Shown here piece after piece: positions 7,626-16,060 of a stretch of 42,496 bases of DNA; position 1 is the first letter of the stretch; each line of letters starts with the position of its first letter. Made by a program: the position numbers and the translations under genes. Below the pieces are notes generated by a model that was not told where the DNA came from, did not search any database, and worked only from the letters and a program-made list of their open reading frames with translations. The stretch spans positions 1 through 42,496 of the forward strand of contig CAJFOJ010000025.1 in assembly GCA_904396495.1 (NCBI GenBank), in the 5' to 3' direction. This stretch comes from an uncultured Oscillospiraceae bacterium. Lineage in GTDB: Bacteria; Bacillota; Clostridia; Oscillospirales; Ruminococcaceae.

Positions 7626-8528
7626 TTAGAACCACTTTTTCCTCTTGAAGTACAAAATACAGAGAACCACCACAACAACGCTCACCGCTAAAACCACAGG
7701 GTACCCCCACGCCCAGTGATATTCCGGCATGTCGAAGTTCATCCCGTACCACCCGGCAATCAGCGTCAGGGGCAAAAACACCGCTGCCAAAACGGTGAAG
7801 AGCTTCATGGTCTGATTTAAGTTCAAGTCCACCTCGGCCTGGTAGGCCTCCCGGACCTGGGTCACATAGTCGAGAAGATGCAGCACTTCCCCATACAGCC
7901 TGCCCGCCCTTCCAAAAGGAATTTGCAGCAGCTTGAGCCCTTTGGCAGTCAACAGGCCATTTTCGTTTAACAGCACCCTGTCAAAAACATCGGTCAACCT
8001 CTCGTAATGCCGCTTGAGGTGCATCAACCGCTTGCGGAGGCGCAAAATCTTTTTGGTGTAGTCTTTTTGCTTTTTGTCCAGCAGTATATCGTCCTCCAAC
8101 CGTTCAATCTCCTTTTCCAACTGGACGAGATAAGAAGCGTCCTCGGACAGGAGGCCCTCGAAAAGTCCGGAGAGGATCCGCTCCACCGTCAAGTTCTGCC
8201 GAGGCTGGGTGAGTTCCCGATAGATATCGTCCAGCATAGGCTTGCTGTCACAGCAAATCGTCAAAGCCCGCTCGGTCAAGAAAAGGGTGAGCCCATCCTT
8301 TCCTCCCTCTTTTGCCCGGTGGACCGACAGGTTTACCCGGAGCACGTCCAAATCCTCCCTGCTCTCAAACCGGGTGGAAGGGTTTTGAAAAATCGCCTCC
8401 GTTGTCTTAAGGGGAAGCAATTTTTCTAAAACAGGCTCCTCTTTCAACAATAGGCAGATGAGCTTTCCTTCATCCGGAAGGGGGGCAACTTCCTTTAAAG
8501 CGCCTTTTTCCAGCAAAAACCAGGGCAT
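7626..8528 (-). CDS. corA: CorA-family magnesium/cobalt transport protein
   Basis: The 300-residue protein has the CorA layout: a soluble N-terminal alpha/beta domain, a long helical stalk rich in Lys/Arg/Glu (about 120-200), and two C-terminal membrane helices with the selectivity motif YGMNF (about 261-265) between them, ending in a basic tail. The family forms a pentameric channel for Mg2+ and sometimes Co2+ or Ni2+. I chose the ATG at 8528 because GGAAAGGGGAG precedes it; the frame extends 10 codons upstream without a site. A good promoter lies at 8573-8601. Confidence 0.92.
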   Translation of the reverse strand: MPWFLLEKGALKEVAPLPDEGKLICLLLKEEPVLEKLLPLKTTEAIFQNPSTRFESREDLDVLRVNLSVHRAKEGGKDGLTLFLTERALTICCDSKPMLDDIYRELTQPRQNLTVERILSGLFEGLLSEDASYLVQLEKEIERLEDDILLDKKQKDYTKKILRLRKRLMHLKRHYERLTDVFDRVLLNENGLLTAKGLKLLQIPFGRAGRLYGEVLHLLDYVTQVREAYQAEVDLNLNQTMKLFTVLAAVFLPLTLIAGWYGMNFDMPEYHWAWGYPVVLAVSVVVVVLCILYFKRKKWF

Positions 8529-8572
8529 GTTAACTCCCCTTTCCACGACTGTGAACAAAATATTACCTGTTC

Positions 8573-8601
8573 ATTGTAGCACGATTGAAAAGGAGAATCA
8601 A
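8573..8601 (-). promoter_or_regulatory. Promoter for corA
   Basis: On the minus strand TTGATT (8601-8596) and TACAAT (8578-8573) are 17 bases apart, about 45 bases before the corA ATG. Confidence 0.65.
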
Positions 8602-8678
8602 TGCCCTATTTTCCTTTTATCCGGTGAATATTTACAAACTTCGCCTAAACTCCCGCCATACTTTTTACACAGCGCACG

Positions 8679-8707
8679 TTGACAGAATATTTCTGCTGTG
8701 GTAGACT
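8679..8707 (+). promoter_or_regulatory. Promoter of the glycerol-3-phosphate operon
   Basis: TTGACA (8679-8684) and TAGACT (8702-8707) are 17 bases apart. A leader of about 140 bases follows before the first gene and contains the hairpin at 8742-8792. Confidence 0.7.
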
Positions 8708-8741
8708 AAAGAAAATTAAATAAACGATGAGTAAATTGAGT

Positions 8742-8792
8742 CGCGTTAGAATAAAAGTACCAGAGGGTGCTTTTATTTTGCGCGGCTTTTTG
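8742..8792 (+). terminator. Leader terminator, candidate GlpP target
   Basis: CGCG (8742-8745) and AATAAAAGTACC (8750-8761) pair with GGTGCTTTTATT (8766-8777) and CGCG (8781-8784), followed by GCTTTTTG. It sits between promoter and first gene, and the last gene of the operon encodes GlpP, which in Bacillus acts by antitermination in the glpD leader. Control of this hairpin by GlpP is inferred. Confidence 0.65.
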
Positions 8793-8853
8793 CATGCTGA
8801 TTTTTGAAAGGGTATCATCCCGTATTTTCAGTGACAAGAGGGGTTTGATCATT

Positions 8854-10287
8854 ATGATTTTTGACGTAGCAGTCATCGGCGCCGGAGTAGTCGGCGGGCT
8901 GATCGGCCGGGAACTGACCAAATACAAATTATCGGTCTGTATCCTGGAGAAGGAGTGCGACGTGGCCATGGGCAGTTCCCGGGCCAACAGCGCCATCGTC
9001 CACGCGGGATTCGACGCGGAATCGGGAACCTTGAAAGCCAAATTAAACGTCCGCGGCTCTCAGATGATGGAGCAGGTTGCAAAGGACTTGGGTGTTTCCT
9101 ATCGGAGAAACGGGTCGCTTGTCATCGGATTTGACGAAAAGGATATGGCAATTATCCGCACCCTCTATGACAGAGGGCTTGAAAACGGGGTACAGGGCCT
9201 TGAACTCATCGGAAGGGAACGTCTGAAAAAACTGGAGCCCCATCTTTCCGATCAGGTGGTAGGTGCCCTCCACGCCCCCACTGGTGCGATTATTTGCCCC
9301 TATGATCTAACCATTTCCGCAGTGGGAAACGCCATGGACAATGGCGCTGAGCTGAAACTCAACTTCCCGGTGGATAAAATAGAGTGGGCGGGGGAACTTT
9401 TCCGGATTTATTCCAAAGACACCACAATAGAAGCCCGGTATCTGGTAGACGCAGCAGGACTCTACGCCGACGAAATCGCAAAGCTTATCGGGGAGGACGG
9501 CTTTTCCATTCGGCCCAGGCGAGGGGAATACCTGCTCCTCGACAAGGAGTGCGGCTCCTTTTCCGATCACACCGTTTTCCGCACCCCCACCAAAATGGGC
9601 AAGGGCATCCTCATCACCCCCACGGTGGACGGAAATCTGCTGTTGGGTCCCACCTCTGAAAACATCGACGATAAAGAGGACACGGAAGTCACTGCCGCCG
9701 GCATCCAGAAAATCATCGGCGAGGCGTTGGGCGATATGCCCGAGGTGCCGCACCGGAAGGTCATCACCTCTTTCTGCGGGCTGCGGGCCACCACCGAAGG
9801 CGGTGATTTTATCCTGCGTCCTGCCAAAGAAAACCCCCATTTCATTTTGGCCGCTGGCATCGACTCCCCCGGCCTCAGTTCCGCCCCTGCCATCGCAGAA
9901 TATGTGACCGAGCTTTTAAAGAAAGCCGGGCTTGTGATGGAGCCGAATCCCAAGTTCATCCCCTTGAGGGAGTCCACCCACTGGTTCCGGAATCTTCCCA
10001 ACGGAGAGAAGAATAAAGTCATTGAAAACGACCCCAAGTTTGGACGGGTCATCTGCCGCTGCGAAACCGTTACCGAAGGGGAAATCATCGACGCCATCCG
10101 CCGCAACCCGCAGGCCACCACCTTAGATGCAGTTAAGCGACGTACCCGGAGCGGCATGGGGCGCTGCCAGGGTGGCTTTTGCTCCCCCTACATTGTAGAG
10201 ATTCTCTCCCGGGAGCTGGGCATTCCCTTTGAGGAAGTGACCAAATCCGGCAAAGGCTCCTACATCAACGTGGGAAAAACCAAGTAA
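8854..10287 (+). CDS. FAD-dependent glycerol-3-phosphate dehydrogenase, GlpA-like
   Basis: The 477-residue flavoprotein starts FDVAVIGAGVVGG (FAD-binding GxGxxG, about 8-13), continues as a DAO-fold oxidase domain (GSSRANSAIVHAG; later SPGLSSAPAIAEYV), and ends with a BFD-like [2Fe-2S] domain with cysteines in ICRCETV and GRCQGGFC (about 401, 403, 438, 443). This domain order matches GlpA-type anaerobic enzymes oxidising sn-glycerol-3-phosphate to dihydroxyacetone phosphate. I chose the ATG at 8854 because it begins at the FAD motif; GAGGGG lies about 10 bases upstream. It is first in an operon with a second flavoprotein, a DUF1667 protein, phosphodiesterase and GlpP, which supports the substrate. 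Confidence 0.9.
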   Translation: MIFDVAVIGAGVVGGLIGRELTKYKLSVCILEKECDVAMGSSRANSAIVHAGFDAESGTLKAKLNVRGSQMMEQVAKDLGVSYRRNGSLVIGFDEKDMAIIRTLYDRGLENGVQGLELIGRERLKKLEPHLSDQVVGALHAPTGAIICPYDLTISAVGNAMDNGAELKLNFPVDKIEWAGELFRIYSKDTTIEARYLVDAAGLYADEIAKLIGEDGFSIRPRRGEYLLLDKECGSFSDHTVFRTPTKMGKGILITPTVDGNLLLGPTSENIDDKEDTEVTAAGIQKIIGEALGDMPEVPHRKVITSFCGLRATTEGGDFILRPAKENPHFILAAGIDSPGLSSAPAIAEYVTELLKKAGLVMEPNPKFIPLRESTHWFRNLPNGEKNKVIENDPKFGRVICRCETVTEGEIIDAIRRNPQATTLDAVKRRTRSGMGRCQGGFCSPYIVEILSRELGIPFEEVTKSGKGSYINVGKTK

Positions 10288-10317
10288 AGAGCGCAACGAG
10301 AAGGGATATGGATTTTG

Positions 10318-11574
10318 ATGAAACAGATCGAACTTTTAATCGTAGGCGGCGGCCCCGCTGGGCTTGCGGCAGCGGTCAGCGCCTATGAACATGGGGTGCG
10401 GGACATCCTCATCCTAGACCGCGGGGACTGCTTGGGCGGTATTTTGCAGCAGTGCATTCACAACGGCTTCGGCCTCCACAAATTTAAAGAAGAGCTGACC
10501 GGCCCAGAGTATTCCTATAAATACGAGCAAAAAATCGAAGAGCTTCACATCCCCTACCGTCTCCACACCATGGTGGTAGACATTACAAAAGACCGGGTCG
10601 TCACCGCCATCAACGAGGAAGACGGCGTCTTCCAAGTCAAGGCCAAAGCGGTGATCCTGGCCATGGGCTGCCGGGAACGGAGCCGCGGAGCGTTGAATAT
10701 CGCCGGTACCCGGCCTTCTGGCATCTTTACCGCTGGTACCGCCCAGCGCTATGTCAACATCAAGGGCTATCTCCCCGGCAAAAAAGTGGTGATTTTAGGC
10801 TCCGGGGACATCGGGCTCATCATGGCCCGGCGGATGACACTGGAGGGAGCCAAGGTGGAGGCAGTCTGTGAGCTGCTCCCCTATTCAGGTGGTCTCACTA
10901 GGAACATTGTCCAGTGCCTAAACGACTTTGACATCCCCTTAAAGCTCTCCCACACCATCACCGAGATCCACGGCAAGGACCGGGTCACCGGCGTCACCGT
11001 CTGTGCGGTGGACGAACGCCGAAACCCCATCCCCGAAACTGCCGAGTATATCGAATGTGATACAGTGCTCCTCTCCGTCGGGCTCATTCCAGAAAACGAA
11101 CTGAGCAAATCCGCTTCCGTCGCTCTCGATCCCGTCACCAGCGGCGCTGTCGTTAATGAATACAGGGAAACCAACATCCCCGGCATCTTTGCCTGTGGCA
11201 ATGTCCTGCACGTCCACGACCTGGTGGACTTCGTCTCCGAAGAGGCAGAGCTCGCCGGTATCGGAGCCGCCCGGTTTATCCAAAACGGGGAACAGGATGA
11301 AAAAGCAGCCGAAATCCCGGTGAACGCCGCGGGCGGCGTCCGCTATGTGGTTCCGCAGAAATTAAGCAGCAAAAATGATCCCATCAAGCTCTTTTTCCGT
11401 GTTGCAAACATTTATAAAAACGTTATAATAGAAGTAAAAGACGGCAATACCGTTTTGCTTTCCCGAAAAAAACAAAAGGTCGCTCCCGGCGAGATGGAAA
11501 GCCTTGTCCTCACCCCTGAGATTCTACAAAAGGTACATACCGGGGTCACAGTGGCTCTGGCACAACAGGGGTAA
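10318..11574 (+). CDS. FAD/NAD-dependent oxidoreductase, GlpA/GlpB partner
   Basis: The 418-residue pyridine nucleotide-disulfide-type flavoprotein has an FAD motif VGGGPAGLAAA (about 9-19) and a second Rossmann motif VVILGSGDIGLIMA (about 160), with a Cys pair CLGGILQQC near the flavin and a small C-terminal domain. In many Clostridia this gene follows a GlpA-like gene and precedes a DUF1667 gene; the three are thought to pass electrons from glycerol-3-phosphate to NAD or another acceptor. The ATG at 10318 is preferred to the TTG just before it; AAGGGA lies about 12 bases upstream. It is 30 bases from the preceding stop. Confidence 0.88.
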   Translation: MKQIELLIVGGGPAGLAAAVSAYEHGVRDILILDRGDCLGGILQQCIHNGFGLHKFKEELTGPEYSYKYEQKIEELHIPYRLHTMVVDITKDRVVTAINEEDGVFQVKAKAVILAMGCRERSRGALNIAGTRPSGIFTAGTAQRYVNIKGYLPGKKVVILGSGDIGLIMARRMTLEGAKVEAVCELLPYSGGLTRNIVQCLNDFDIPLKLSHTITEIHGKDRVTGVTVCAVDERRNPIPETAEYIECDTVLLSVGLIPENELSKSASVALDPVTSGAVVNEYRETNIPGIFACGNVLHVHDLVDFVSEEAELAGIGAARFIQNGEQDEKAAEIPVNAAGGVRYVVPQKLSSKNDPIKLFFRVANIYKNVIIEVKDGNTVLLSRKKQKVAPGEMESLVLTPEILQKVHTGVTVALAQQG

Positions 11575-11626
11575 ATCTTTATGGAGCTGTTTGACGGTTT
11601 CATTGTCAGCAAGGAGTGATTTTCAG

Positions 11627-11980
11627 ATGGAACAAAAAAAACTCACCTGTATCGTCTGCCCCATGGGATGCACCCTGACCGTCACACTAGATGGCGGAAA
11701 GGTACAGTCCGTTTCCGGCAACACCTGCCCGCGGGGCGCAAAATACGGCGAGGAGGAATGCACCCATCCCACCAGAACCTTGACCACCACCATGAAGGTG
11801 GAGGGAAAAGATATGGTGTCGGTAAAGTCTGCCTCCCCTTTGCCAAAAGAGCATTTATTTGATTACATGAAGCTGCTCAATAAAGTAGAGCTCAAATCTC
11901 CCATTCACATTGGCGATGTGGTGCTCAAAAACATCGGCGGCACAGGGATCGATATCGTCGCCACCAAATCGGTTTTCTAA
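11627..11980 (+). CDS. DUF1667 domain protein
   Basis: The 117-residue protein starts MEQKKLTCIVCPMGC and has further cysteine in NTCPRGAKYG, the cysteine pattern of DUF1667, a probable iron-sulfur or redox accessory to GlpA/GlpB-like flavoproteins. The N-terminal third carries the metal-type cysteines; the C-terminal part ends DIVATKSVF. AAGGAG precedes the ATG by 9 bases. The preceding flavoprotein stops 52 bases upstream. The remnant of a phosphodiesterase begins directly after its stop, so a deletion end point lies at or near this position. Confidence 0.9.
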   Translation: MEQKKLTCIVCPMGCTLTVTLDGGKVQSVSGNTCPRGAKYGEEECTHPTRTLTTTMKVEGKDMVSVKSASPLPKEHLFDYMKLLNKVELKSPIHIGDVVLKNIGGTGIDIVATKSVF

Positions 11981-11982
11981 AA

Positions 11983-12288
11983 ATTAATGAAGATGTGTTG
12001 GACGAAATTAGGGAAAAATATCCTCAGTATAAAGTCGGGTGGCTTTTCGATGCCAATGACGCCACAAAGGAGCGCCTCGACTACTGCATCAGCCATCGCT
12101 TTGACGCCATCCACCCAAACCATGCTTACGTCACGCCGGAGTACGTTCAATACACACACGATCACGGCGTTCTCGTCAACGTGTGGACCCCGGATAGCGA
12201 AGAGGATATCCGCCGGATGAAAGGCTGCAGGGTGGACACCATCATCACCAACGACATTCTCACCGCACAAAGGGTTTTGGCGGAATGA
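11983..12288 (+). pseudogene. Truncated glycerophosphodiester phosphodiesterase
   Basis: The frame encodes only the C-terminal 100 or so residues of a glycerophosphodiesterase: INEDVLDEIREKYPQYKVGW aligns by eye with NQEVLVEIKEKFPQYKVGW of the intact gene at 12459-13178, and the similarity continues to the end (HDHGVLVNVW, EEDIRRMKGC). The catalytic N-terminal half with HRG and EMDVH motifs is missing, and no ribosome binding site precedes the only start (GTG 11995). It looks like the tail of a tandem duplicate that lost its front by deletion into the DUF1667 intergenic region. It ends with a normal TGA and has no internal stops, so decay is recent or the fragment is neutral. Confidence 0.8.
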
Positions 12289-12458
12289 GTTTGAAAAGCT
12301 TAGGCCCCAGCTCTATCTAAAATCAGTTACTTTTCAAAATCGGGCTATCTCAAGCCGGTGTGTCCAGCCCATCGAAAAACGGGCTCTAAAGATACAGGGT
12401 TTGAACAGATAAAATTTGCGGCATTGGCCGCACTTTGTTAAGAAAGGTCGTAGAGGAA

Positions 12459-13178
12459 ATGACAAAAATTCACGCACATCGCGGCGCCAGTGCCGAGCGC
12501 CCAGAAAACACCATGGCCGCATTCCGGCGCGCCAAAGAAATGGGCGCCTATGGTATTGAAATGGATGTCCACCTGTTAAACGACGGTACGTTAGCCGTCC
12601 ATCACGACGCGGATTTGGGGCGCTGCGACAACACAACTGGCCGCATCACCTCCTTTGACTACAACACCATCCGCAGTTTCAGCGTGGGAGAAAAATTTGC
12701 CCCTGAATACAAGGACGAAAGAGTCCCTTATTTTACCGAACTGCTGGATTACCTGCAGGAAAACCCCATCTTCTTAAATTGTGAAATCAAATCTTTGGAG
12801 GAAAACGTGGATCACATCGCTGTACCGGTCCTGCAATTGCTGGAAGCGTATCATATGTCCGATAAATGCATTATTTCCTGTTTTAACCAGGAAGTTTTGG
12901 TGGAAATCAAAGAGAAATTCCCCCAGTACAAGGTGGGATGGCTCACCGACGGCAAAATGGAGCGGCTCGATTACTGCATCGAACATCACTTTGAGGCAGT
13001 CCATCCCTACTACGAGGAAATCACCCCCGAATATGTCAAATACGCCCACGATCACGGCATTCTCGTCAATGTTTGGACAGTGGACAAAGAAGAGGATATC
13101 CGCCGGATGAAAGACTGCGGCGTCGATATTGTCATCTCTAACGACGTAGCCACAGCCCAGAAGGTTTTGGGAAAATAA
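12459..13178 (+). CDS. Glycerophosphodiester phosphodiesterase
   Basis: The 239-residue TIM-barrel enzyme has the family motifs HAHRGASAERPENT (about 5-18), EMDVHLLNDGTLAVHHD (about 37-53), NCEIKS and VNVWTVDKEEDI near the end. It hydrolyses glycerophosphodiesters to glycerol-3-phosphate plus an alcohol, feeding the dehydrogenase upstream in the same operon. No signal peptide is seen, so it is cytoplasmic. The ATG at 12459 starts directly before the catalytic strand and has AGAAAGG about 13 bases upstream and GAGG nearer; the TTG eight codons earlier is less likely. A gap of 170 bases separates it from the truncated copy. Confidence 0.92.
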   Translation: MTKIHAHRGASAERPENTMAAFRRAKEMGAYGIEMDVHLLNDGTLAVHHDADLGRCDNTTGRITSFDYNTIRSFSVGEKFAPEYKDERVPYFTELLDYLQENPIFLNCEIKSLEENVDHIAVPVLQLLEAYHMSDKCIISCFNQEVLVEIKEKFPQYKVGWLTDGKMERLDYCIEHHFEAVHPYYEEITPEYVKYAHDHGILVNVWTVDKEEDIRRMKDCGVDIVISNDVATAQKVLGK

Positions 13179-13198
13179 ACGAAAGAAAGGTCATCGCC

Positions 13199-13747
13199 AT
13201 GCTCCATCTGGATGAAAACCCGATCATCGCAGCAGTCCGCACCGAGGAAGAGCTGTTAGAAGCTGTTCAGTCCCCTGTGGAAATTATTTTCCTGCTGCGC
13301 TCCAGCATTCTTACCTTAAAACAAAAAATTGATACAGTTCATGAAGCAAAAAAGCTGATTTTCGTCCACGCCGACCTGGCGGAGGGAATCGGCAACGACC
13401 GGGAAGGCGTCGGCTATCTCAAAAGCCTCGGCGTCGACGGGATTATCAGCACCCGGACGGCCATGATCCGTTACGCCAAGGAATGGGAGTTGGGCACAGT
13501 CCAGCGTTTTTTTATCGTGGACTCCCACTCTATTGACACCGCAGTAGACACCATCCGCACTTCCCGCCCGGACATGATCGAAATTATGCCGGGGGTGCTT
13601 GCGAAAATCATCCGGAAGTTCCGGGAAAACATCCAGATGCCGGTGATCGCCGGCGGATTGGTGGAAACCAAAATGGAGGTGATGGAAGCTCTCGACGCAG
13701 GGGCTTCCGCCGTCTCCACCGGGAGCAAGACGCTCTGGTACGCCTGA
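13199..13747 (+). CDS. glpP: Glycerol-3-phosphate responsive antiterminator
   Basis: The 182-residue protein matches GlpP throughout: NPIIAAVRTEEEL at the N-terminus, FVHADLAEGIG, DGIISTR, FIVDSHSI and the phosphate-binding end PVIAGGLVETK...GASAVSTGS. In Bacillus subtilis GlpP binds glycerol-3-phosphate and the glpD leader RNA and prevents termination. AGAAAGG precedes the ATG. It is the last gene of the operon, 20 bases after the phosphodiesterase, and a leader terminator at 8742-8792 offers a target, so the operon probably controls its own read-through. Confidence 0.93.
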   Translation: MLHLDENPIIAAVRTEEELLEAVQSPVEIIFLLRSSILTLKQKIDTVHEAKKLIFVHADLAEGIGNDREGVGYLKSLGVDGIISTRTAMIRYAKEWELGTVQRFFIVDSHSIDTAVDTIRTSRPDMIEIMPGVLAKIIRKFRENIQMPVIAGGLVETKMEVMEALDAGASAVSTGSKTLWYA

Positions 13748-13840
13748 GTTTTCGCCCCTTCCCAGTCTTTGTTTTCCGTCTTTTTTCATTGGGTTAGGGT
13801 CAGCCGATTGTTGTAAGAAACTTCCAATTTCTCTATTGTG

Positions 13841-13884
13841 GCACAAGGCCGGAACATGCAGAATGTTCCGGCCTTGTGCTTTTT
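13841..13884 (+). terminator. Terminator of the glp operon
   Basis: A 17-bp perfect stem (13841-13857 with 13863-13879) with a five-base loop is followed by TTTTT. The converging gene on the minus strand stops at 13883, so the same hairpin may serve both. Confidence 0.9.
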
Positions 13885-14554
13885 AAAAGTGAAACCGGCT
13901 GACAAACTGGTCCTTTAAATCCTTTCGCGCAAAGATAAACATGGCGGCCACCGTCAACAAGGCATATAGTCCAGACAGGGCGCAAAACCAGAAAGAAGTC
14001 GCCACCCGAAAGGCAAACAGGAGGATAGGGAGAAAGCAGAGAAATAGCATGGTGATGGCATAACCGATGTAGGCGTTCCATCGCATCTTCTTGGAAAAAA
14101 CGATGATGGTGATGAGCAGAGTGTGGGCGATGACGATAAACGGCACCACGATGTTTACCGACCAGCGGTGGAATCCAGAAAACACATCTACGAGTACCGC
14201 CAAAACCGAAAGGCCGATGGTTTGCAAAACGATTTTCCCTCCACCGTGCATTTTGGAGAGAATGGTGTTCCCGATGGTGAGCCAGAGGTACATGGCCCCT
14301 CCCACCGCAAAAACCGACCACAAGTGGGGATATTGCCTCCAGGTCAAGAGGTTGATAAAGACGCTGGCCGCCGACAGCAAGATGGCGGTAAAAGCGACGA
14401 TGCGGGGGAAAATTCGCTGCCGCACCATCAGTTTTTTGTAGTCGTATGTAGGATAACAGGGGGCCTCATCCTTTGAGCTGAATTTTTCATGGCAAAACGG
14501 GCACTCTTTCTGGGAATCCCGCAGACGGAGATGGCAATTTACACATTCTTTCAT
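13883..14554 (-). CDS. Zinc-ribbon membrane protein, DUF6320-like
   Basis: The 223-residue protein opens with a four-cysteine zinc ribbon (C4, C7, C18, C21) and continues with five or six membrane helices from about residue 50. The plan matches DUF6320-type proteins, which lie beside alcohol-acetyltransferase-like genes in many Clostridia; the assignment is from memory of that context. Its ATG overlaps the stop of the upstream acyltransferase by four bases (ATGA), so the two are translationally coupled and probably work together. No enzymatic residues are evident. Confidence 0.7.
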   Translation of the reverse strand: MKECVNCHLRLRDSQKECPFCHEKFSSKDEAPCYPTYDYKKLMVRQRIFPRIVAFTAILLSAASVFINLLTWRQYPHLWSVFAVGGAMYLWLTIGNTILSKMHGGGKIVLQTIGLSVLAVLVDVFSGFHRWSVNIVVPFIVIAHTLLITIIVFSKKMRWNAYIGYAITMLFLCFLPILLFAFRVATSFWFCALSGLYALLTVAAMFIFARKDLKDQFVSRFHF

Positions 14555-15822
14555 CCTCTAAACCCCCAATCATTGGAGTAAATCTCCGGCTCTAGGCCGC
14601 TGTCCTCGGCGATTAGCTTAAAAAAGCGGAAAATCATATCCGATTCCCGGATGGTCCTGGCAAAGCTTATATTCAGGCGGTTGTCAAAGGTGCACATTCC
14701 ACAGTTGACGGGACTTTTGACCGTGGGATATAAAATCACTGAGGCTTCCTCGATTTCCTTGGCCATATCGTCCGGAAAGCGGATGTTTCCCAGATTGGAA
14801 ATAGTGATAGTCTTTAAGTTCTCCCCCTGGAAAATAAACGCCTGTTTTAAAACGATGTCTTTGAGAAACAGAGGAACAAATTTTACCCCGTAATTGCGTT
14901 CTAGGTGGACGTTTTCGGAGATGATTTCCTGAATGGATTCCCGGTTTACCTTGGCTTTCATCTGTCGGGATACCTGCTTTAAAAGCGTGTCAAAGCTGGT
15001 GTTCTCGTCGGTAATAACACCGATGTTCACAACCGCAAAAAAATTTCGCAGCGTTTTTGAGGGGAAAAGCTTTCTCAAATTGACGGGCACTGAAATCACT
15101 ACCGGTTCCCGTTGCAGCCCGTATTGCAAATAGGAAAGATGGATGGCGTAAATCAGGGCGGCAGTCAAGTATTCGGTCAGCGTTGCCCCCTTTTTCCTGG
15201 CGTGACTGTTGAGGGCTTTTGCTTCAAATACCCCGTGGACGATATTGTTGCCAAAGGGCTCCAGCGGTGTCCCTGCGATCCGGAAAGAGGGCTGCCGCTT
15301 CGACTTGATCCTTTTGAGAGGTTTGTAGTATTTGCGGAAGCTGTCGTCCAGTTCGCACTGTTCCGGAACCTGGCCCGGCAGGAGCACCAACCCCTGTGGG
15401 TCGATCTCCCTGCCTTTCAATCGGAAATATTGATACAGCAGCGTTTTTAAAAATTCTATCGCACCCGTGCCGTCGGTCAAGGCGTGAAAAATTTCCACCG
15501 AAACCTGTCGTTTGTAGTAAAGTACCCGCAAAAAGTAGCCCCGATTTTGTTTTGGATTGAGCGGCGCACAGGGGTAGTTGCTCTCCTCGGAAACGAGGAT
15601 GGGGCTTTGGTTTTTGTCGAAAAAGTTCCAAAACACGCCTCTCCGCAGCTTAACCGCCAACAGCGGATACCGCTTTAAGGCCGTTGCCGCCGCCCGTTGC
15701 AGCGCTCTCGGGTCGACGTCTTCTTTGAGGCGCACCCCCACCCGATAGACTGAGGTATTCGATTTTTTGGTCACCGCCGGAAAAATCTTGGCGGCGTTGT
15801 CAAGGCGAAACCAACTGTCCAT
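14551..15822 (-). CDS. Condensation-fold acyltransferase (alcohol acetyltransferase-like)
   Basis: The 423-residue protein belongs to the CoA-dependent acyltransferase/condensation superfamily: residues 1-60 resemble its N-terminal dimer-like half, the catalytic HxxxDG motif is HALTDG (about 113-118), and a DFG-like region is replaced by NCGMCTFDNRLNISF near the end. The substrate is unknown; members include alcohol acetyltransferases and peptide or polyketide condensing enzymes. AGGAG precedes the ATG by 7 bases. It overlaps the zinc-ribbon membrane protein gene by four bases. No signal peptide is seen, so it would act in the cytoplasm at the membrane. Confidence 0.75.
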   Translation of the reverse strand: MDSWFRLDNAAKIFPAVTKKSNTSVYRVGVRLKEDVDPRALQRAAATALKRYPLLAVKLRRGVFWNFFDKNQSPILVSEESNYPCAPLNPKQNRGYFLRVLYYKRQVSVEIFHALTDGTGAIEFLKTLLYQYFRLKGREIDPQGLVLLPGQVPEQCELDDSFRKYYKPLKRIKSKRQPSFRIAGTPLEPFGNNIVHGVFEAKALNSHARKKGATLTEYLTAALIYAIHLSYLQYGLQREPVVISVPVNLRKLFPSKTLRNFFAVVNIGVITDENTSFDTLLKQVSRQMKAKVNRESIQEIISENVHLERNYGVKFVPLFLKDIVLKQAFIFQGENLKTITISNLGNIRFPDDMAKEIEEASVILYPTVKSPVNCGMCTFDNRLNISFARTIRESDMIFRFFKLIAEDSGLEPEIYSNDWGFRG

Positions 15823-15941
15823 ACATACACTCCTATCCGGCTAAAATTGGACCTGATCTAAAATAATGTTGCCGTTTTTGAGGGACTTGTTTTTCCCATC
15901 CTAGCCCATCAGCTCAAAACCATCTGGCAGAATCCGCAAAT

Positions 15942-15969
15942 TTTATAATAGTCTTTCAAAATAGGTCAA
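15942..15969 (-). promoter_or_regulatory. Promoter for the acyltransferase operon
   Basis: On the minus strand TTGACC (15969-15964) and TATAAA (15947-15942) are 16 bases apart; the leader is about 115 bases. Confidence 0.5.
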
Positions 15970-16000
15970 ATATTGAGCAAAATCAAGTCAAATAATCCAC

Positions 16001-16029
16001 TTGTCATTTGTAGAAAAGTGCGGTAAAAT
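16001..16029 (+). promoter_or_regulatory. Promoter for the Gfo/Idh/MocA gene
   Basis: TTGTCA (16001-16006) and TAAAAT (16024-16029) are 17 bases apart, about 30 bases before the ATG at 16061. Confidence 0.6.
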
Positions 16030-16060
16030 AGCGAAAGAATGTGAAAAAGGGCAGGTTATC

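Noticed and set aside
8706..9041. 111-codon minus-strand frame
   Set aside because: Shadow of the GlpA-like gene start and the operon leader.
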